Assembly (NCBI RefSeq): GCF_000317065.1
Contig: NC_019701.1
Coordinates: forward strand, 2,261,001 to 2,325,000
Direction of reading: 5' to 3'
DNA length: 64,000 nt
DNA from: Pseudanabaena sp. PCC 7367
Lineage (GTDB): Bacteria; Cyanobacteriota; Cyanobacteriia; Pseudanabaenales; Pseudanabaenaceae
The translations under genes and the position numbers were made by a program. A model generated the notes under the pieces. It did not search any database. It had not been told where the DNA came from and worked only from the letters and a program-made list of their open reading frames with translations. Numbering within the stretch: position 1 is the first letter of the stretch; every line of letters starts with the position of its first letter. This document shows positions 19,047-29,814 of the stretch, piece after piece.

Positions 19047-19078
19047 TTTTGATTGCGTTTTGATTGCGTTTTGATTGC
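19047..19078. repeat. 11-bp tandem repeat, 2.9 copies
   Basis: The unit ttttgattgcg is repeated exactly, upstream of the antiporter gene. Confidence 0.8.
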
Positions 19079-19308
19079 TTCTGAACTAGACATGTGGAAA
19101 TTTTTCTAGGAGTCAAGCGGCACTATGCCATTGCGAGCCGATCAAAATGTCTACCCAGCAACATGAATTTGCAATATTCGTATATTCGTCATATAGGCTC
19201 ATATTCACTTATATTCGTTTGTATTCGTTTTTGCTTAGAGATTTTGCCTGATCAAGGTGATTGCTAATGAATATTTATTAGCTTTATTTGTTGTTGCTTA
19301 ATTATTTA

Positions 19309-20556
19309 ATGAACCTGATCACAATTATTTTATTCATAGCTGGATTTGTGCTGCTGGTGGTGGGGGCAGAATTTCTGGTTAAAGGAGCAGGTAGCATTGC
19401 CAGGGTGTTGGGGATCTCCTCGCTGGTAGTGGCACTAACGGTGGTGGCCTATGGTACGAGCGCGCCTGAGGTAGCGGTTAGTGTTAGCTCAACATTTAAT
19501 GGTTATTCAAATTTGGCGATCGGCAATGTGGTGGGTAGCAATATTGCAAATGTGTTATTGGTGTTGGGAATTTCGGCTACGGTTGCTCCTTTGGCCGTTT
19601 CCAAACAGCTAGTGCGCTTAGATGTACCATTGATGATCGCTCTGTCTTTGCTGCTTCTGTTCATGGGGCTTGATGGCAAGATCAATCGACTTGATGGTGC
19701 GGTGTTGTGCTTGGGAGCAGTTGCCTACACTGCGTTCACCCTTTATTACAGTTTTCGGCAGCGCCAGCCCCATGCTTCTGAGGCTTCTGAGGCTTCTGAG
19801 GTTGAAGAGGCTGAGAAGTCTGAGAATATAGGGTCAGAGACCAGTGAACATGGTGTTCAGGATTTGCAAGGAGAGCCAGCAAATTCAAGATTAGTTCAGC
19901 CCAGTAAACTAGCTGGTGAACCTGTTATATATCCTGGGGCAGTCCGGGCTGCGATGCGTCGTTATCGATTTAAATTGTTGTCCCGATTGGGTAAATATTT
20001 AGGTTTTGTGGTGGTGGGATTATTATGCCTGGTGCTGGGTTCGCGCTGGCTGGTGAATGGGGCGATCGCCTTTGCCCAACAAATTGGTGTGGATGAACTG
20101 GTGATTGGCTTGACGATCGTGGCGGTGGGGACTTCGCTGCCGGAGATCGCTACGGCTCTGGCCGCTAGCCTAAGGGGGGAAAAGGATATTGCGGTGGGCA
20201 ATGTGGTGGGTAGCAATATTTTTAATATTTTGCTGGTACTTGGCATCTGCAGCATCATTACCCCCAATGGCATCACTGTTTCACAACCTGCCCTCACCTT
20301 TGATATTCCGGTGATGATTGCAGTGGCGATCGCCGCCTTGCCGATCTTTTTCAGCGGTTATAAAATCGAGCGCTGGGAAGGTATTCTGTTTTTAGCCTAC
20401 TATATTGCCTATACCCTCTATTTATTCCTGAATGCTTCCGATCATCAATCCTTAGCCGCTTTTAATACAATTATGTTGGTGTTTGTGCTGCCACTCACCA
20501 CAATCACGCTGGCGATTATTCTGATTACTAGCTTGCGCCAAAAGCAGCAGCACTAA
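19309..20556 (+). CDS. Calcium/sodium antiporter (CaCA family, YrbG-like)
   Basis: A membrane cation exchanger of about 415 residues built of two inverted repeats. Each carries the ion-coordinating alpha motif: GTSAPEVAVSV with GNVVGSNIANVLLVLG in the first half, and GTSLPEIATAL with GNVVGSNIFNILLVLG in the second. About ten membrane segments are visible. The central cytoplasmic loop (about 145-210) is enlarged and acidic and contains a triple Ala-Ser-Glu unit encoded by a 9-bp tandem repeat. The ATG at 19309 is preferred to a TTG 21 bases upstream. Confidence 0.9.
   Translation: MNLITIILFIAGFVLLVVGAEFLVKGAGSIARVLGISSLVVALTVVAYGTSAPEVAVSVSSTFNGYSNLAIGNVVGSNIANVLLVLGISATVAPLAVSKQLVRLDVPLMIALSLLLLFMGLDGKINRLDGAVLCLGAVAYTAFTLYYSFRQRQPHASEASEASEVEEAEKSENIGSETSEHGVQDLQGEPANSRLVQPSKLAGEPVIYPGAVRAAMRRYRFKLLSRLGKYLGFVVVGLLCLVLGSRWLVNGAIAFAQQIGVDELVIGLTIVAVGTSLPEIATALAASLRGEKDIAVGNVVGSNIFNILLVLGICSIITPNGITVSQPALTFDIPVMIAVAIAALPIFFSGYKIERWEGILFLAYYIAYTLYLFLNASDHQSLAAFNTIMLVFVLPLTTITLAIILITSLRQKQQH
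19774..19800. repeat. 9-bp in-frame tandem repeat, 3 copies
   Basis: Three exact copies of gcttctgag encode Ala-Ser-Glu units in the central loop of the antiporter. Confidence 0.85.
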
Positions 20557-20703
20557 CCGTTAAATTTATCGCTGCTGGCTGCTGTATCCATAATATGTGT
20601 GTTGTACCTCATGTACCTCAGCAAATATCTTAGCGGCCTTAGCCCCCTGAGCCGCCCTAATCGATCGATTATTTGCACCTAGTTCGCCAAGAAAGCCAAA
20701 CCA

Positions 20704-20982
20704 ATGGAAGAGTTGACCAAGCGAGAATTATTTGCAGCGATGGCCATGCAAGGGCTTTTGGCAAATCCTTTTACTGAAACTGATCTGGTGGGCGAAGAGG
20801 CGGTCAAACAGGCCGATCGCTTAATTGCTGAGCTTTCTAGTGGCAGCCAGCATAATTTAGGTAATTCTGAGCTAGAGCTAAAGGAAGTTTTGCGCCGTGT
20901 CTATGATATCTATGGCTATGCCTGGCCCGATCAAGACAAGCGGATGATTCGGCAAATTTTGGGTATTAAAGTAAACGAGTAA
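20704..20982 (+). CDS. Small hypothetical protein, phage-accessory-like
   Basis: A soluble, mostly helical protein of 92 residues. The opening LTKRELFAAMAMQGLLAN, followed by a helix with AVKQADRLIAEL, resembles small accessory proteins common in prophages and phage-derived loci (pattern: ...FAA-AMQG-LA...A---AD-L---L). No other phage gene lies nearby. It is followed after 5 bp by a membrane protein gene on the same strand, so the two are almost certainly co-transcribed. Function is unknown. Confidence 0.7.
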   Translation: MEELTKRELFAAMAMQGLLANPFTETDLVGEEAVKQADRLIAELSSGSQHNLGNSELELKEVLRRVYDIYGYAWPDQDKRMIRQILGIKVNE

Positions 20983-20987
20983 TTCCC

Positions 20988-21497
20988 ATGACTGTTGGTG
21001 ATTTTTTCCAAGGATTAGTAGTCTACCGGATGCCAATTTTGGTGGCGATCCTGTTGGCTCCCTGGTTCACCTGGCTAATTTGTGCATTGATTCCAGGGCG
21101 GCGAGAGGAACCATTTTTGCTCAGTGTTAATATCGGCTTTGCGGTGACCAGCTTGCTGCTGTGGGCTGGTTATTTGGCCTATGCCACCAACACTGGTGGT
21201 TGGGAGCGGGTGGTTAAGGAGGCAGATATTTTGCTCCTATTCGCACCACCCTATTACCTGGCCAGTTCGGTTTGGGTGGCTTCAAAACGGGTGCCGCTGC
21301 TGACTGTGCCTGCCTACCGGGCTTTGCAAGGGCTGGCAACGATCGCTGGCGCTTTTCTGGTGCTGTCCTGGATCTTGGGACGAATTCGGATTATTTTATT
21401 TTCCTATATTCCCTTTAGCTATTTTTTATTGATTCTGGCGGGATTGCTATTTGTGGCTTATCTGGGTTATCTCAAGCTAATTGGCAAAAAGCCTTAG
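20988..21497 (+). CDS. Multi-pass membrane protein of unknown function
   Basis: A 169-residue hydrophobic protein with about five membrane segments (about 13-35, 43-62, 75-95, 110-130 and 138-162). A conserved-looking loop RREEPFL and a PAYRALQG motif lie between helices. The positions of Arg and Lys residues suggest an orderly topology. No catalytic motif is visible. It starts 5 bp after the small gene at 20704, suggesting translational coupling. Confidence 0.75.
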   Translation: MTVGDFFQGLVVYRMPILVAILLAPWFTWLICALIPGRREEPFLLSVNIGFAVTSLLLWAGYLAYATNTGGWERVVKEADILLLFAPPYYLASSVWVASKRVPLLTVPAYRALQGLATIAGAFLVLSWILGRIRIILFSYIPFSYFLLILAGLLFVAYLGYLKLIGKKP

Positions 21498-21755
21498 TCA
21501 TAATTTAGTCATAATTAGTCATAAATGGTTGTTGAGGCGATCGCTATGGTTGCAATTGATCCCTGTGGCGATCTCCTGGCATAGCAGGCTAATGCATTTT
21601 CAAGAGACTTATTTGGTATGAATGCCTGATTGATCAGAGTAATTAGATTATCACTTGCACAACATCTTGATTGAAATAACACTAAGGATGGATTACCGAT
21701 TGCCAATTACCGATTACTAAGATCTGTTTAACGCCGGTTAGTAACCAGGATTACG

Positions 21756-22445
21756 ATGAAATTAACCTATCAATCGGTCGAGTTTATTCATATTGATGCG
21801 CTAGTTGAGTTGGTTGGGGAGTTTCATCACTGCGATCGCCATCCTTTTACCACCGCAACGATCAGGGCGATCACGGAATTAGTCAATGATGATCGCTTAG
21901 GTGAGGCTTGGTTAATTTATCTGGAGCCAGACCAATCAGATAATTTAGAAGATACCCATAAGTCAGAGGAGCCATGCAATCTAGACGATTCAAAGACTTT
22001 AGCTGATCTAGATATTTCTTATGAGCAAAGCGATCGCTCCGCTTCCCTGGATTTTCTGGATCGCTCTGCCTATTCCCCCCAGAATTATAGTTTCAGCAAC
22101 GCGAATGAGCGACAGTTGGCAAGCCGATCGGTGAACCAACCAGCCCAGCCAAATTCAGGGCAAGAGATAGATCGAGCGATCGGTTACGTGCTGATTACCT
22201 ATGCTTTCAGCCTGACTGAATTGGGGCGGATTGCGGTTCTAGACGAGATTTATTTAAAAGCACCCTATCGCGGTCAGGGGATTGGTAAGCAGGTGTTGGT
22301 ATTTGTGGAAAACTATTGCCAATCGATCGGCCTGAAATCTATCTATCTGGAAGTAAGACGCGATAACGAACTAGCCCAAAAGTTGTATCAAAATATGGGT
22401 TATACGGCGATCCCAGAGCGCTATGCGATGTATAAACGGATTTAG
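21756..22445 (+). CDS. GNAT-family N-acetyltransferase with a polar insertion
   Basis: The 229-residue protein has the C-terminal GNAT core. Motif A is LDEIYLKAPYRGQGIGKQVLVFVENYC, with the acetyl-CoA pyrophosphate loop RGQGIGK, and motif B ends AQKLYQNMGYTAIPERYAMYKR. The N-terminal strand and helices (1-65) are normal. Between them lies an Asp/Ser/Asn/Gln-rich insertion of about 75 residues (roughly 66-140) that is not part of the fold. The substrate is unknown. Confidence 0.85.
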   Translation: MKLTYQSVEFIHIDALVELVGEFHHCDRHPFTTATIRAITELVNDDRLGEAWLIYLEPDQSDNLEDTHKSEEPCNLDDSKTLADLDISYEQSDRSASLDFLDRSAYSPQNYSFSNANERQLASRSVNQPAQPNSGQEIDRAIGYVLITYAFSLTELGRIAVLDEIYLKAPYRGQGIGKQVLVFVENYCQSIGLKSIYLEVRRDNELAQKLYQNMGYTAIPERYAMYKRI

Positions 22446-22479
22446 GTTATTTAGGCTTAAGAGCAGTAAGGGCAAATAG

Positions 22480-23172
22480 TTAGAGGTTGCGAATAATATC
22501 TGGCAACTCGATCGGCACATTAATTTTCTCTGGGTCAATTGTGGCAGCGATCGACTCCAGCAAGACCTTACGCAATAATTCCGGCAGTAAGACCCCAGCC
22601 GCATTCTCGGAGGTCAACCCTTCAAACCGCAGATCATTAACCGCCAGGGTTTGATCGGCCAACACCTGATCAAAAATCGTCGCCTTAACGATTGTTTCCA
22701 CCCGATCGACGGTAACTAAATCGGCCTGGAATCGTTTTTCTGCACGATCATCTGGTTGTGCTTCTTGCTTTTGTTTATTCTCCTGTAAATTTTTAACCAC
22801 CACCAGTAAGTTATTGTTCAATCGATTTTGCTCAATATTAAAACTAAGCTGACCGATCGCAAATTTATGCAGTTGCACCACATTACTAAATAAATTCCAG
22901 GGTGGGGTCTCTACCTGTAGTTGCGATACTTTGAGCAAATGGGGCGTAGAAAAAGTGGGTGGATTGCTAATTATAAAATTATTAATGCGCAAATGCCCGG
23001 TAAACAAGTTGACATTAATACTTTCGATCGCCGTATTCACACCCATCGCCAGGGTACTCTCGCGCTCAATCTCACTGCGAATCACGCCGCCCAGGGTGAT
23101 CGAAAAGATCGCCAATGCTGCCACCAAGCCAACCAGAAACCAAATCAATATTTTACGGATTGACTTTATCAT
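22480..23172 (-). CDS. Membrane-anchored AsmA-like hypothetical protein
   Basis: A 230-residue protein with one N-terminal membrane anchor (about 5-28, LIWFLVGLVAALAIFSITLGGV). A long amphipathic beta-rich part follows, with the pattern INVNLFTGHLRINNFIISNP. This repeated-strand style is seen in AsmA/TamB-type envelope proteins, which shuttle lipids or assist outer-membrane biogenesis. The family link is weak and based on pattern only. The ATG at 23172 is chosen because upstream extension to a TTG would add a polar segment before the anchor. Confidence 0.7.
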   Translation of the reverse strand: MIKSIRKILIWFLVGLVAALAIFSITLGGVIRSEIERESTLAMGVNTAIESINVNLFTGHLRINNFIISNPPTFSTPHLLKVSQLQVETPPWNLFSNVVQLHKFAIGQLSFNIEQNRLNNNLLVVVKNLQENKQKQEAQPDDRAEKRFQADLVTVDRVETIVKATIFDQVLADQTLAVNDLRFEGLTSENAAGVLLPELLRKVLLESIAATIDPEKINVPIELPDIIRNL

Positions 23173-24038
23173 TCCCGCTCTGCTGTGCCTTTGAGTTGCG
23201 ATTGACCTGGTTCGAGTCGTTCGAGTTACCAAGAGTTGTGATGCCCTATCTAGGTTTAGATTGCCTGATTGCTACATATGGTTGAAAAGGTTTGGAAGGT
23301 GAAGCAGCCGAGTCAAAACTTAAGCGTTGAATTGAGTGATGCAAATCGATGCCATTAGCTTTAATTTAGAGGCGCGATAGCTTTAATTAGAGGTGCGATC
23401 AAATATGCCATGAAACGGAATAACGTAATAGAGATAGCCTTAAAAATACAATAACCAGGGCAATAATCTAATCTTGCGATCGCTGGTTCTAAGCACGTTG
23501 GTCTGTTGGTCTAATTACTCAGGCTAATCTTGTGACCTATAACCTTAATTACTGCTTTGATGTTGGTATTTGTCACCGTGGGCGAAAACGGCCAAGGCTC
23601 ATGCTCTAGCCTTAATCATAATGGTTGGTTAAGGAATAGACTAGGTATGATTAGCTAATTGTTGGTGCAGTTAATTACCATTGGTTAAGCCATTTAGTTT
23701 TAGGTCAAGCAATCCTGGCTAACTGAATCTATAATGCGGCTTTACTGCGGCTTTACTGCGGCTTTGGTCTAATTAGCTAGTAGATTCGATCGCTATTATT
23801 TAACACTTAGATGTTTTCCTAGAGCCGATCAAAGCATGATTTACGCTGAATTGGTCTAAATCTTAGGTTGTTTACCAAATTCAAGTGCTTTATTTTAGTT
23901 GATCAGATAGTCAATTGAATCGGCTATGTAAAATGTTAGAGGGATCGCTAGTTTTTCCTGATCGCATCGCAGCTTATAAATCTGACAAATCCAATAAATC
24001 TAACAAATCCAATTAATGCTTAACCGCCAAATCACACC
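23173..24038. other. Long divergent spacer, no gene seen
   Basis: About 865 bp between divergent genes. It has an 11-bp tandem repeat at 23735-23765. No plausible ORF, tRNA or strong hairpin was recognised. The mnmG promoter should lie toward its right end. Confidence 0.5.
23735..23765. repeat. 11-bp tandem repeat, 2.8 copies
   Basis: The unit tgcggctttac is repeated exactly in the spacer upstream of mnmG. Confidence 0.8.
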
Positions 24039-26030
24039 ATGAGTGCTAACGCAGCCAACCCAGAATATCTAACTAACAATCTCACCAGTTTGGGCGAGGT
24101 AGAACTGTTGGACGAATATGAAGTAGTGGTGGTGGGGGCAGGGCATTCCGGTTGTGAGGCGGCTCTGGCTTCGGCGCGGATGGGTCGCAAGACTTTGCTG
24201 CTCACGCTCAACCTCGATCGCATTGCTTGGCAACCCTGTAATCCAGCCGTGGGTGGGCCAGCCAAGTCCCAGTTAGTCCATGAAGTTGATGCCCTGGGTG
24301 GCGAAATTGGCAAAATCAGCGATCGCACTTATCTGCAACGGCGGATCTTAAATCGATCGCGGGGGCCAGCGGTCTGGGCATTGCGGATGCAAACCGATAA
24401 ACGCGAATATGCCGCCGAAATGAAAAAGGTGGTGGAAACCCAGCCAAATTTACATTTGCGCGAAGGTACGGTCACCAATTTGATCCTGAAGGATGCGGCC
24501 AGCGATCGGCCAGTGGTCTGTGGCGTGGAAACCCAGTTTGGCGTGGGATATGGCTGCAAGGCGGTAATCCTGACTACGGGTACGTTTTTAAATGGCAAGA
24601 TCTGGGTTGGCAATCGCTCCGTGGCTGCTGGTCGGGCTGGCGAATTTGCGGTCACTGGCCTGACTGAAACTTTGAATGCGCTGGGATTTGAAACCGGGCG
24701 CTTAAAAACTGGCACCCCAGCCAGGGTCGATCGGCGCACTGCGGACTTCAGCCAGATGGAGGAACAGCTCCCCGATCATGAACCCAACTGGTTTAGTTTT
24801 GATCCTGCTGCCTGGGTGGAGCGGGAAGAAATGAGCTGCCATCTCACTCGCACTACGGCTGAAACCCATAAACTAATCCGCGAGAATTTGCACCTGACCC
24901 CAGTTTATGGTGGGTTTGTGGATGCCAAAGGGCCTCGCTATTGCCCCAGCATTGAAGACAAAATTGTCCGGTTTGCCGATAAGGAAAGCCACCAGATTTT
25001 TATTGAGCCAGAAGGCCGCGATATCCCTGAGCTATATATTCAAGGGTTCTCGACCGGAATGCCGCAGCAGATTCAAATCAAAATGTTGCGATCGCTGCCG
25101 GGGCTGGAAAACTGCGAGATGCTCCGCGCTGCCTATGCGGTTGAATATGACTATATCCCAGCTACCCAGTGTTTCCCAACCCTGATGACCAAACGCGTGG
25201 AGGGGCTATTTTGTGCTGGCCAAATCAACGGCACTACCGGTTATGAAGAAGCAGCGGCTCAAGGCTTGGTGGGTGGTATTAATGCGGCTCTGTATGTGCG
25301 AGGCGACGCGATGCTTACCTTTGCGCGGCACCAGAGCTATATTGGTACATTGATCGATGATCTCTGTACTAAAGAATTAAACGAACCCTACCGAATGTTG
25401 ACCAGCCGATCGGAATATCGGTTGATTCTGCGATCGGATAATGCCGATCGTCGTCTGACTGCGCTTGGCCGCGAGGTGGGTCTAATTGACGATCGTCGCT
25501 GGCAATTGTTTACCGCCAAGGTAAGCCAAATTGAAGCGGAGCAAGAACGCTTAAAAACTACCAGAATTAAAGAACATGACAAACTTGGTAAAACGATCGC
25601 TGCCCAAACCGGACAGGTGATCAAAGGCTCTATTTCGTTGGCAGATCTGCTGCGTCGTCCTGGCTTTAACTATGTGGATTTGAGTCAATATGGCCTGGAT
25701 CATGCTGAAATCGATCCGATCGCCGCTAAAGCAGCCGAGATCGAAGTTAAATATTCTGGCTATATCCAACGGCAGCAGAAGCAAATTGATGACATTGCAC
25801 GGCAAAGCAATCGCAAGCTAGCCGCCGATCTTGATTATGCCCAGATTGAAACCCTGTCGAAGGAAGCCCGCGAGAAGCTAAACCAGATCAAACCGCTTAC
25901 TCTGGGGCAGGCTAGCCGCATTGGGGGTGTGAATCCAGCGGATATTAATGCCTTGCTGGTGCATTTGGAGGTAGCACGCCGCAATGGCAAAAACATTAAA
26001 CAACAGACGGCAGAAGTGACAAGTAATTGA
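24039..26030 (+). CDS. mnmG: tRNA uridine-5-carboxymethylaminomethyl synthesis enzyme MnmG
   Basis: MnmG (GidA) is the FAD enzyme that, with the GTPase MnmE, adds a carboxymethylaminomethyl group to C5 of wobble uridine. The 663-residue protein begins with the FAD Rossmann motif [20 protein letters not shown]. It carries the GidA signatures [21 protein letters not shown] and [18 protein letters not shown], and ends in the MnmE-binding helical domain. The order and length are normal. It is transcribed alone, and mnmE is not in the window. Confidence 0.97.
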   Translation: MSANAANPEYLTNNLTSLGEVELLDEYEVVVVGAGHSGCEAALASARMGRKTLLLTLNLDRIAWQPCNPAVGGPAKSQLVHEVDALGGEIGKISDRTYLQRRILNRSRGPAVWALRMQTDKREYAAEMKKVVETQPNLHLREGTVTNLILKDAASDRPVVCGVETQFGVGYGCKAVILTTGTFLNGKIWVGNRSVAAGRAGEFAVTGLTETLNALGFETGRLKTGTPARVDRRTADFSQMEEQLPDHEPNWFSFDPAAWVEREEMSCHLTRTTAETHKLIRENLHLTPVYGGFVDAKGPRYCPSIEDKIVRFADKESHQIFIEPEGRDIPELYIQGFSTGMPQQIQIKMLRSLPGLENCEMLRAAYAVEYDYIPATQCFPTLMTKRVEGLFCAGQINGTTGYEEAAAQGLVGGINAALYVRGDAMLTFARHQSYIGTLIDDLCTKELNEPYRMLTSRSEYRLILRSDNADRRLTALGREVGLIDDRRWQLFTAKVSQIEAEQERLKTTRIKEHDKLGKTIAAQTGQVIKGSISLADLLRRPGFNYVDLSQYGLDHAEIDPIAAKAAEIEVKYSGYIQRQQKQIDDIARQSNRKLAADLDYAQIETLSKEAREKLNQIKPLTLGQASRIGGVNPADINALLVHLEVARRNGKNIKQQTAEVTSN

Positions 26031-26076
26031 ATTAGTAATTGAATTAGTAATTTAATTTTAGTAATTTTTGATTTTA
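26017..26076. repeat. Degenerate 12-bp tandem repeat at a convergent gene end
   Basis: Copies of aattgaattagt run from the mnmG stop into the 50-bp spacer and decay into ttttagtaatt units. They sit exactly between two convergent stop codons. Confidence 0.65.
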
Positions 26077-26080
26077 GTAA

Positions 26081-26953
26081 TTATAGATAAATTACCCTGG
26101 CATCAAAGCCCTGGTTGCGCAATGTGCGATTGAGACTATCGGCACTACGGCGATCGGGGTATTTTTGTACCTCGATGAATGTACCCATGCGAGAGACGGT
26201 GAACTTAGCCGACGGTACGATTGTTCTAACCTCAGCTAAAACCGAATCCACCGAAGAAGGCACAATTACCACATAGCGATTGTTGGGGACTGCTGAGCTA
26301 ACCGAGGTGATCTCAGGTGTACCGGGTGGCGTAGGAATTGGCTCTACGATCGTAGGCGATGGTGTAATTGGCTGCGGCGCACGGGTAATTTCAATTACCT
26401 CGCCTGGGGCAGTACCAACCGTAGGTGGATTGATGAATGGATCATTGCCAAAAGTTGTTGGTGCACCAGTTGGTGGTGGTGGTGCTGTCACAATCGCTGA
26501 ATTGGAATTTGGGAAAGGAGTTGTGGGAGCCGAAGCGATCGGCACGGGGTTACTAAATGTATCCACAAACGGATCATTAACCGTGGCCACGGGTGCAACT
26601 GGGGCAGGAGCCCGATAGGGGACTGTGGCAACCTGGGCAGCGATCCCCTGCTGTTGTAATTCAGCCATGCGTTGTTGTGCCAGATTTAGATTGTTAAACC
26701 GGCCAATTTGGACAACGCGCTCGCCATTGCTCAGGCTGCTATTGAAGGCATCGGGCACGACAGTTCTAACCTGTTGCAGATTAGTAGTGCCAGCGGGCAT
26801 ATAAACGACGTATTGATTGCTAGTGCTATTTGTCGAGATGGGAGCCTGCGCGATCGAATTGGGGACAGCAATAATGCCCAAACCACAGGTGGTGGCGATC
26901 GCGGTCAAAATTCCGATCGAAAGTTTGGATGTGTGATTACTCAGCTTAGCCAT
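26081..26953 (-). CDS. Secreted protein with two SPOR-like repeats
   Basis: A 290-residue exported protein with a signal peptide (about 1-30, ending ...SIAQA). Two homologous modules follow, at about 38-105 and 220-290. Each has a strand (QYVVYMPAG and NRYVVIVPS), a helix with VRTIVP, and a second strand-helix unit (RVVQIGRFNNLNLAQQRMAELQQQGIAAQV and TFIEVQKYPDRRSADSLNRTLRNQGFDARV). This is the SPOR arrangement used to bind denuded peptidoglycan or sense amino-sugar chains. A Pro/Thr-rich linker joins them. The ATG at 26953 starts the signal peptide; a TTG lies three codons upstream. Confidence 0.8.
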   Translation of the reverse strand: MAKLSNHTSKLSIGILTAIATTCGLGIIAVPNSIAQAPISTNSTSNQYVVYMPAGTTNLQQVRTVVPDAFNSSLSNGERVVQIGRFNNLNLAQQRMAELQQQGIAAQVATVPYRAPAPVAPVATVNDPFVDTFSNPVPIASAPTTPFPNSNSAIVTAPPPPTGAPTTFGNDPFINPPTVGTAPGEVIEITRAPQPITPSPTIVEPIPTPPGTPEITSVSSAVPNNRYVVIVPSSVDSVLAEVRTIVPSAKFTVSRMGTFIEVQKYPDRRSADSLNRTLRNQGFDARVIYL

Positions 26954-27189
26954 GATTACCAATGAAGTGAGTCCAGTGTGAAAAGCGACGGAACGCTGGG
27001 GCGGATTTTACTACATTCTGTCCGCTTATGATCAACTAAAAGTAATTTATGGCTAATCTGGGTTTTTCTATAAGCAAAAATTATTAATCGGGGCAGGAAT
27101 ATTCACTAATCAAAATCTTTTACTTTCTTTTATGCAGACTATACAGACTGACCTACTCCGCCGCATTCATGTCTGTATCTGGATAATTT

Positions 27190-27714
27190 TCAATCTAGAT
27201 AATTCTCATATACAGCGATCCGCAGTTGCACCGTATTCTGGTGGCTGGGATTTTGCGCCCAAAAGGATTTAATTGGTTGCTCGGCATCGATCGTAAGTGG
27301 TTTGCCCGCCGTACAGCTATAGGTGTTTTTAGCGCTACCACAACGCAAGGCCACATCGGCTGAATCTAAGCTAACAACCAGCTTCTTAGCGGCAGGTGTG
27401 ATTTTAATTTGCTGCTGCGCTGATTCCGGCATCAATGACATGGCATAGGTTTTTAATGGTTTTGTTTTTGACTTGTCTGGCTCGATCGGTTTGGCAGCTT
27501 CAACCAGTTGATTGGTTTGCTCTGAATCTAAATTTGAATCTGAATCTAAATTTGAATCAGTTCCTATCCTCATATCCGCGCCAGGGAATCCATTTATAAC
27601 GTCAATCTTACTTACCGATCGACTTGAGGGATTCGCGTAGGCTGGCACGATCGCGCCGGACAGACAGAGGCAGCAAGCGATCGCTATGGTGAAAATGACT
27701 TTAAAAATATTCAT
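27190..27714 (-). CDS. Small secreted hypothetical protein
   Basis: A 174-residue protein with a clear signal peptide (MNIFKVIFTIAIACCLCLSGAIVPAYA). A low-complexity spacer follows, in which an exact 18-bp duplication (27523-27558) encodes a Ser-Asn-Leu-Asp type unit twice. The C-terminal domain of about 80 residues has a Cys pair (LRCGSAKNTYSCTAGKPL) and ends SFWAQNPSHQNTVQLRIAVYENYLD. It may be a small disulfide-bonded beta domain. Function is unknown. Confidence 0.7.
   Translation of the reverse strand: MNIFKVIFTIAIACCLCLSGAIVPAYANPSSRSVSKIDVINGFPGADMRIGTDSNLDSDSNLDSEQTNQLVEAAKPIEPDKSKTKPLKTYAMSLMPESAQQQIKITPAAKKLVVSLDSADVALRCGSAKNTYSCTAGKPLTIDAEQPIKSFWAQNPSHQNTVQLRIAVYENYLD
27523..27558. 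repeat. 18-bp in-frame direct duplication
   Basis: Two exact adjacent copies of tgaatctaaatttgaatc lie within the linker of the secreted protein gene. Confidence 0.85.
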
Positions 27715-27782
27715 ATAAATTGATTAAGTCCTTGGTGTGCACTGGCAATACTCTAGCAAAGCAACCCATTCATAAAACTTCG

Positions 27783-27815
27783 CAAAAACAAAGGAGCCAG
27801 TTGAACCAGCTCCTT
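27783..27815 (-). terminator. Probable intrinsic terminator of thiC
   Basis: An inverted repeat with perfect arms aaggagc/gctcctt (27791-27797 and 27809-27815) and an inner GTT/AAC pairing is followed on the minus strand by a T-rich stretch (tgtttttg). It lies about 60 bp after the thiC stop. Confidence 0.7.
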
Positions 27816-27875
27816 AAAATCTATTTATAGAAAAATGTGCAGCGATCGCCCCGCTAATTAGTTAAATTCGCCAAC

Positions 27876-29267
<1,392 letters not shown>

Positions 29268-29287
29268 TTAAAGTCCTCAATTTTACG

Positions 29288-29368
29288 ATTTCCTACGCCG
29301 GTGTGAACCGAATCAGGTTCTAAGGATCTGATCTCAGCCTGGCTATCTTTGCCAGACACTCCTACGTT
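29288..29368 (-). promoter_or_regulatory. TPP riboswitch (THI element) of thiC
   Basis: On the minus strand the leader shows the conserved THI-box blocks in order. These are a P3 hairpin ctggc...gccag, then ctgagatca (29329-29337), acctgat (29312-29318), and the closing cgtaggaa (29290-29297). The aptamer ends only about 8 bases before the gagga ribosome site of thiC. TPP binding could therefore mask initiation directly, though the expression platform is inferred. Confidence 0.93.
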
Positions 29369-29752
29369 TGCTAAATGCTAGCACTGATGCAAATCGATTC
29401 TGTTGAGGTAAAGATTAATTTAAGCCTAAGCTTAGGGGCAATATCTTCATCTTTTAATTTCAAGCTTTCAATCGATCGATAGAATTCTGGCAAAGTTTGA
29501 TATCAAGTGAAATTAATAATGCTGAATCAATTGGTTAAGGCTATTCAAATCGGCACAATGCTTAACATTCACTGAGCGATGCCCCAAATATAATTAAATA
29601 ATTCAGCCAAGCTTGATCGCCTTGATCATGACTGATCAAAATTAAGATTGAATCGCATACGTTGCATTTTGATCTGCTCGCAACAGCAATAGGGCATCCG
29701 ATCGAGCAAATGTTAGTAGATGACATTGCCTCAATCCGAGACGTTATTAATT
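29369..29752. other. Intergenic region before the IS element
   Basis: About 380 bp between the thiC leader and the insertion sequence. It holds the thiC promoter (minus strand) and, before the insertion, the upstream region of the gene now at 30553. No ORF was recognised. Confidence 0.5.
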
Positions 29753-29760
29753 GTTTTTGA
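29753..29760. repeat. Left target-site duplication of the IS
   Basis: The 8-bp sequence gtttttga is present immediately left of the element and again at 30543-30550 immediately right of it. Confidence 0.9.
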
Positions 29761-29783
29761 GGTAGTCATGCAGAAGTAAGGAT
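29761..29783 (+). repeat. Left terminal inverted repeat of the IS
   Basis: It pairs with the complement of 30520-30542. Six terminal bases and ten inner bases match exactly, with mismatches between. Confidence 0.88.
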
Positions 29784-29814
29784 AATGGGATAGAAGATAC
29801 AAAAATTCTCTCTC

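Larger units (their letters stand above)
18594..19308. other. Intergenic region with three tandem repeats
   Basis: A spacer of about 715 bp between divergent genes. It holds short perfect tandem duplications at 18627-18659 (12 bp), 18711-18738 (14 bp) and 19047-19078 (11 bp), plus a run of degenerate atattcg motifs at 19170-19230. No coding sequence was recognised. Confidence 0.6.

Noticed and set aside
23205-23225. ggttcgagtcg resembling a tRNA T-arm
   Set aside because: No acceptor stem, anticodon arm or D-arm can be formed around it. No tRNA gene was found anywhere in the window.
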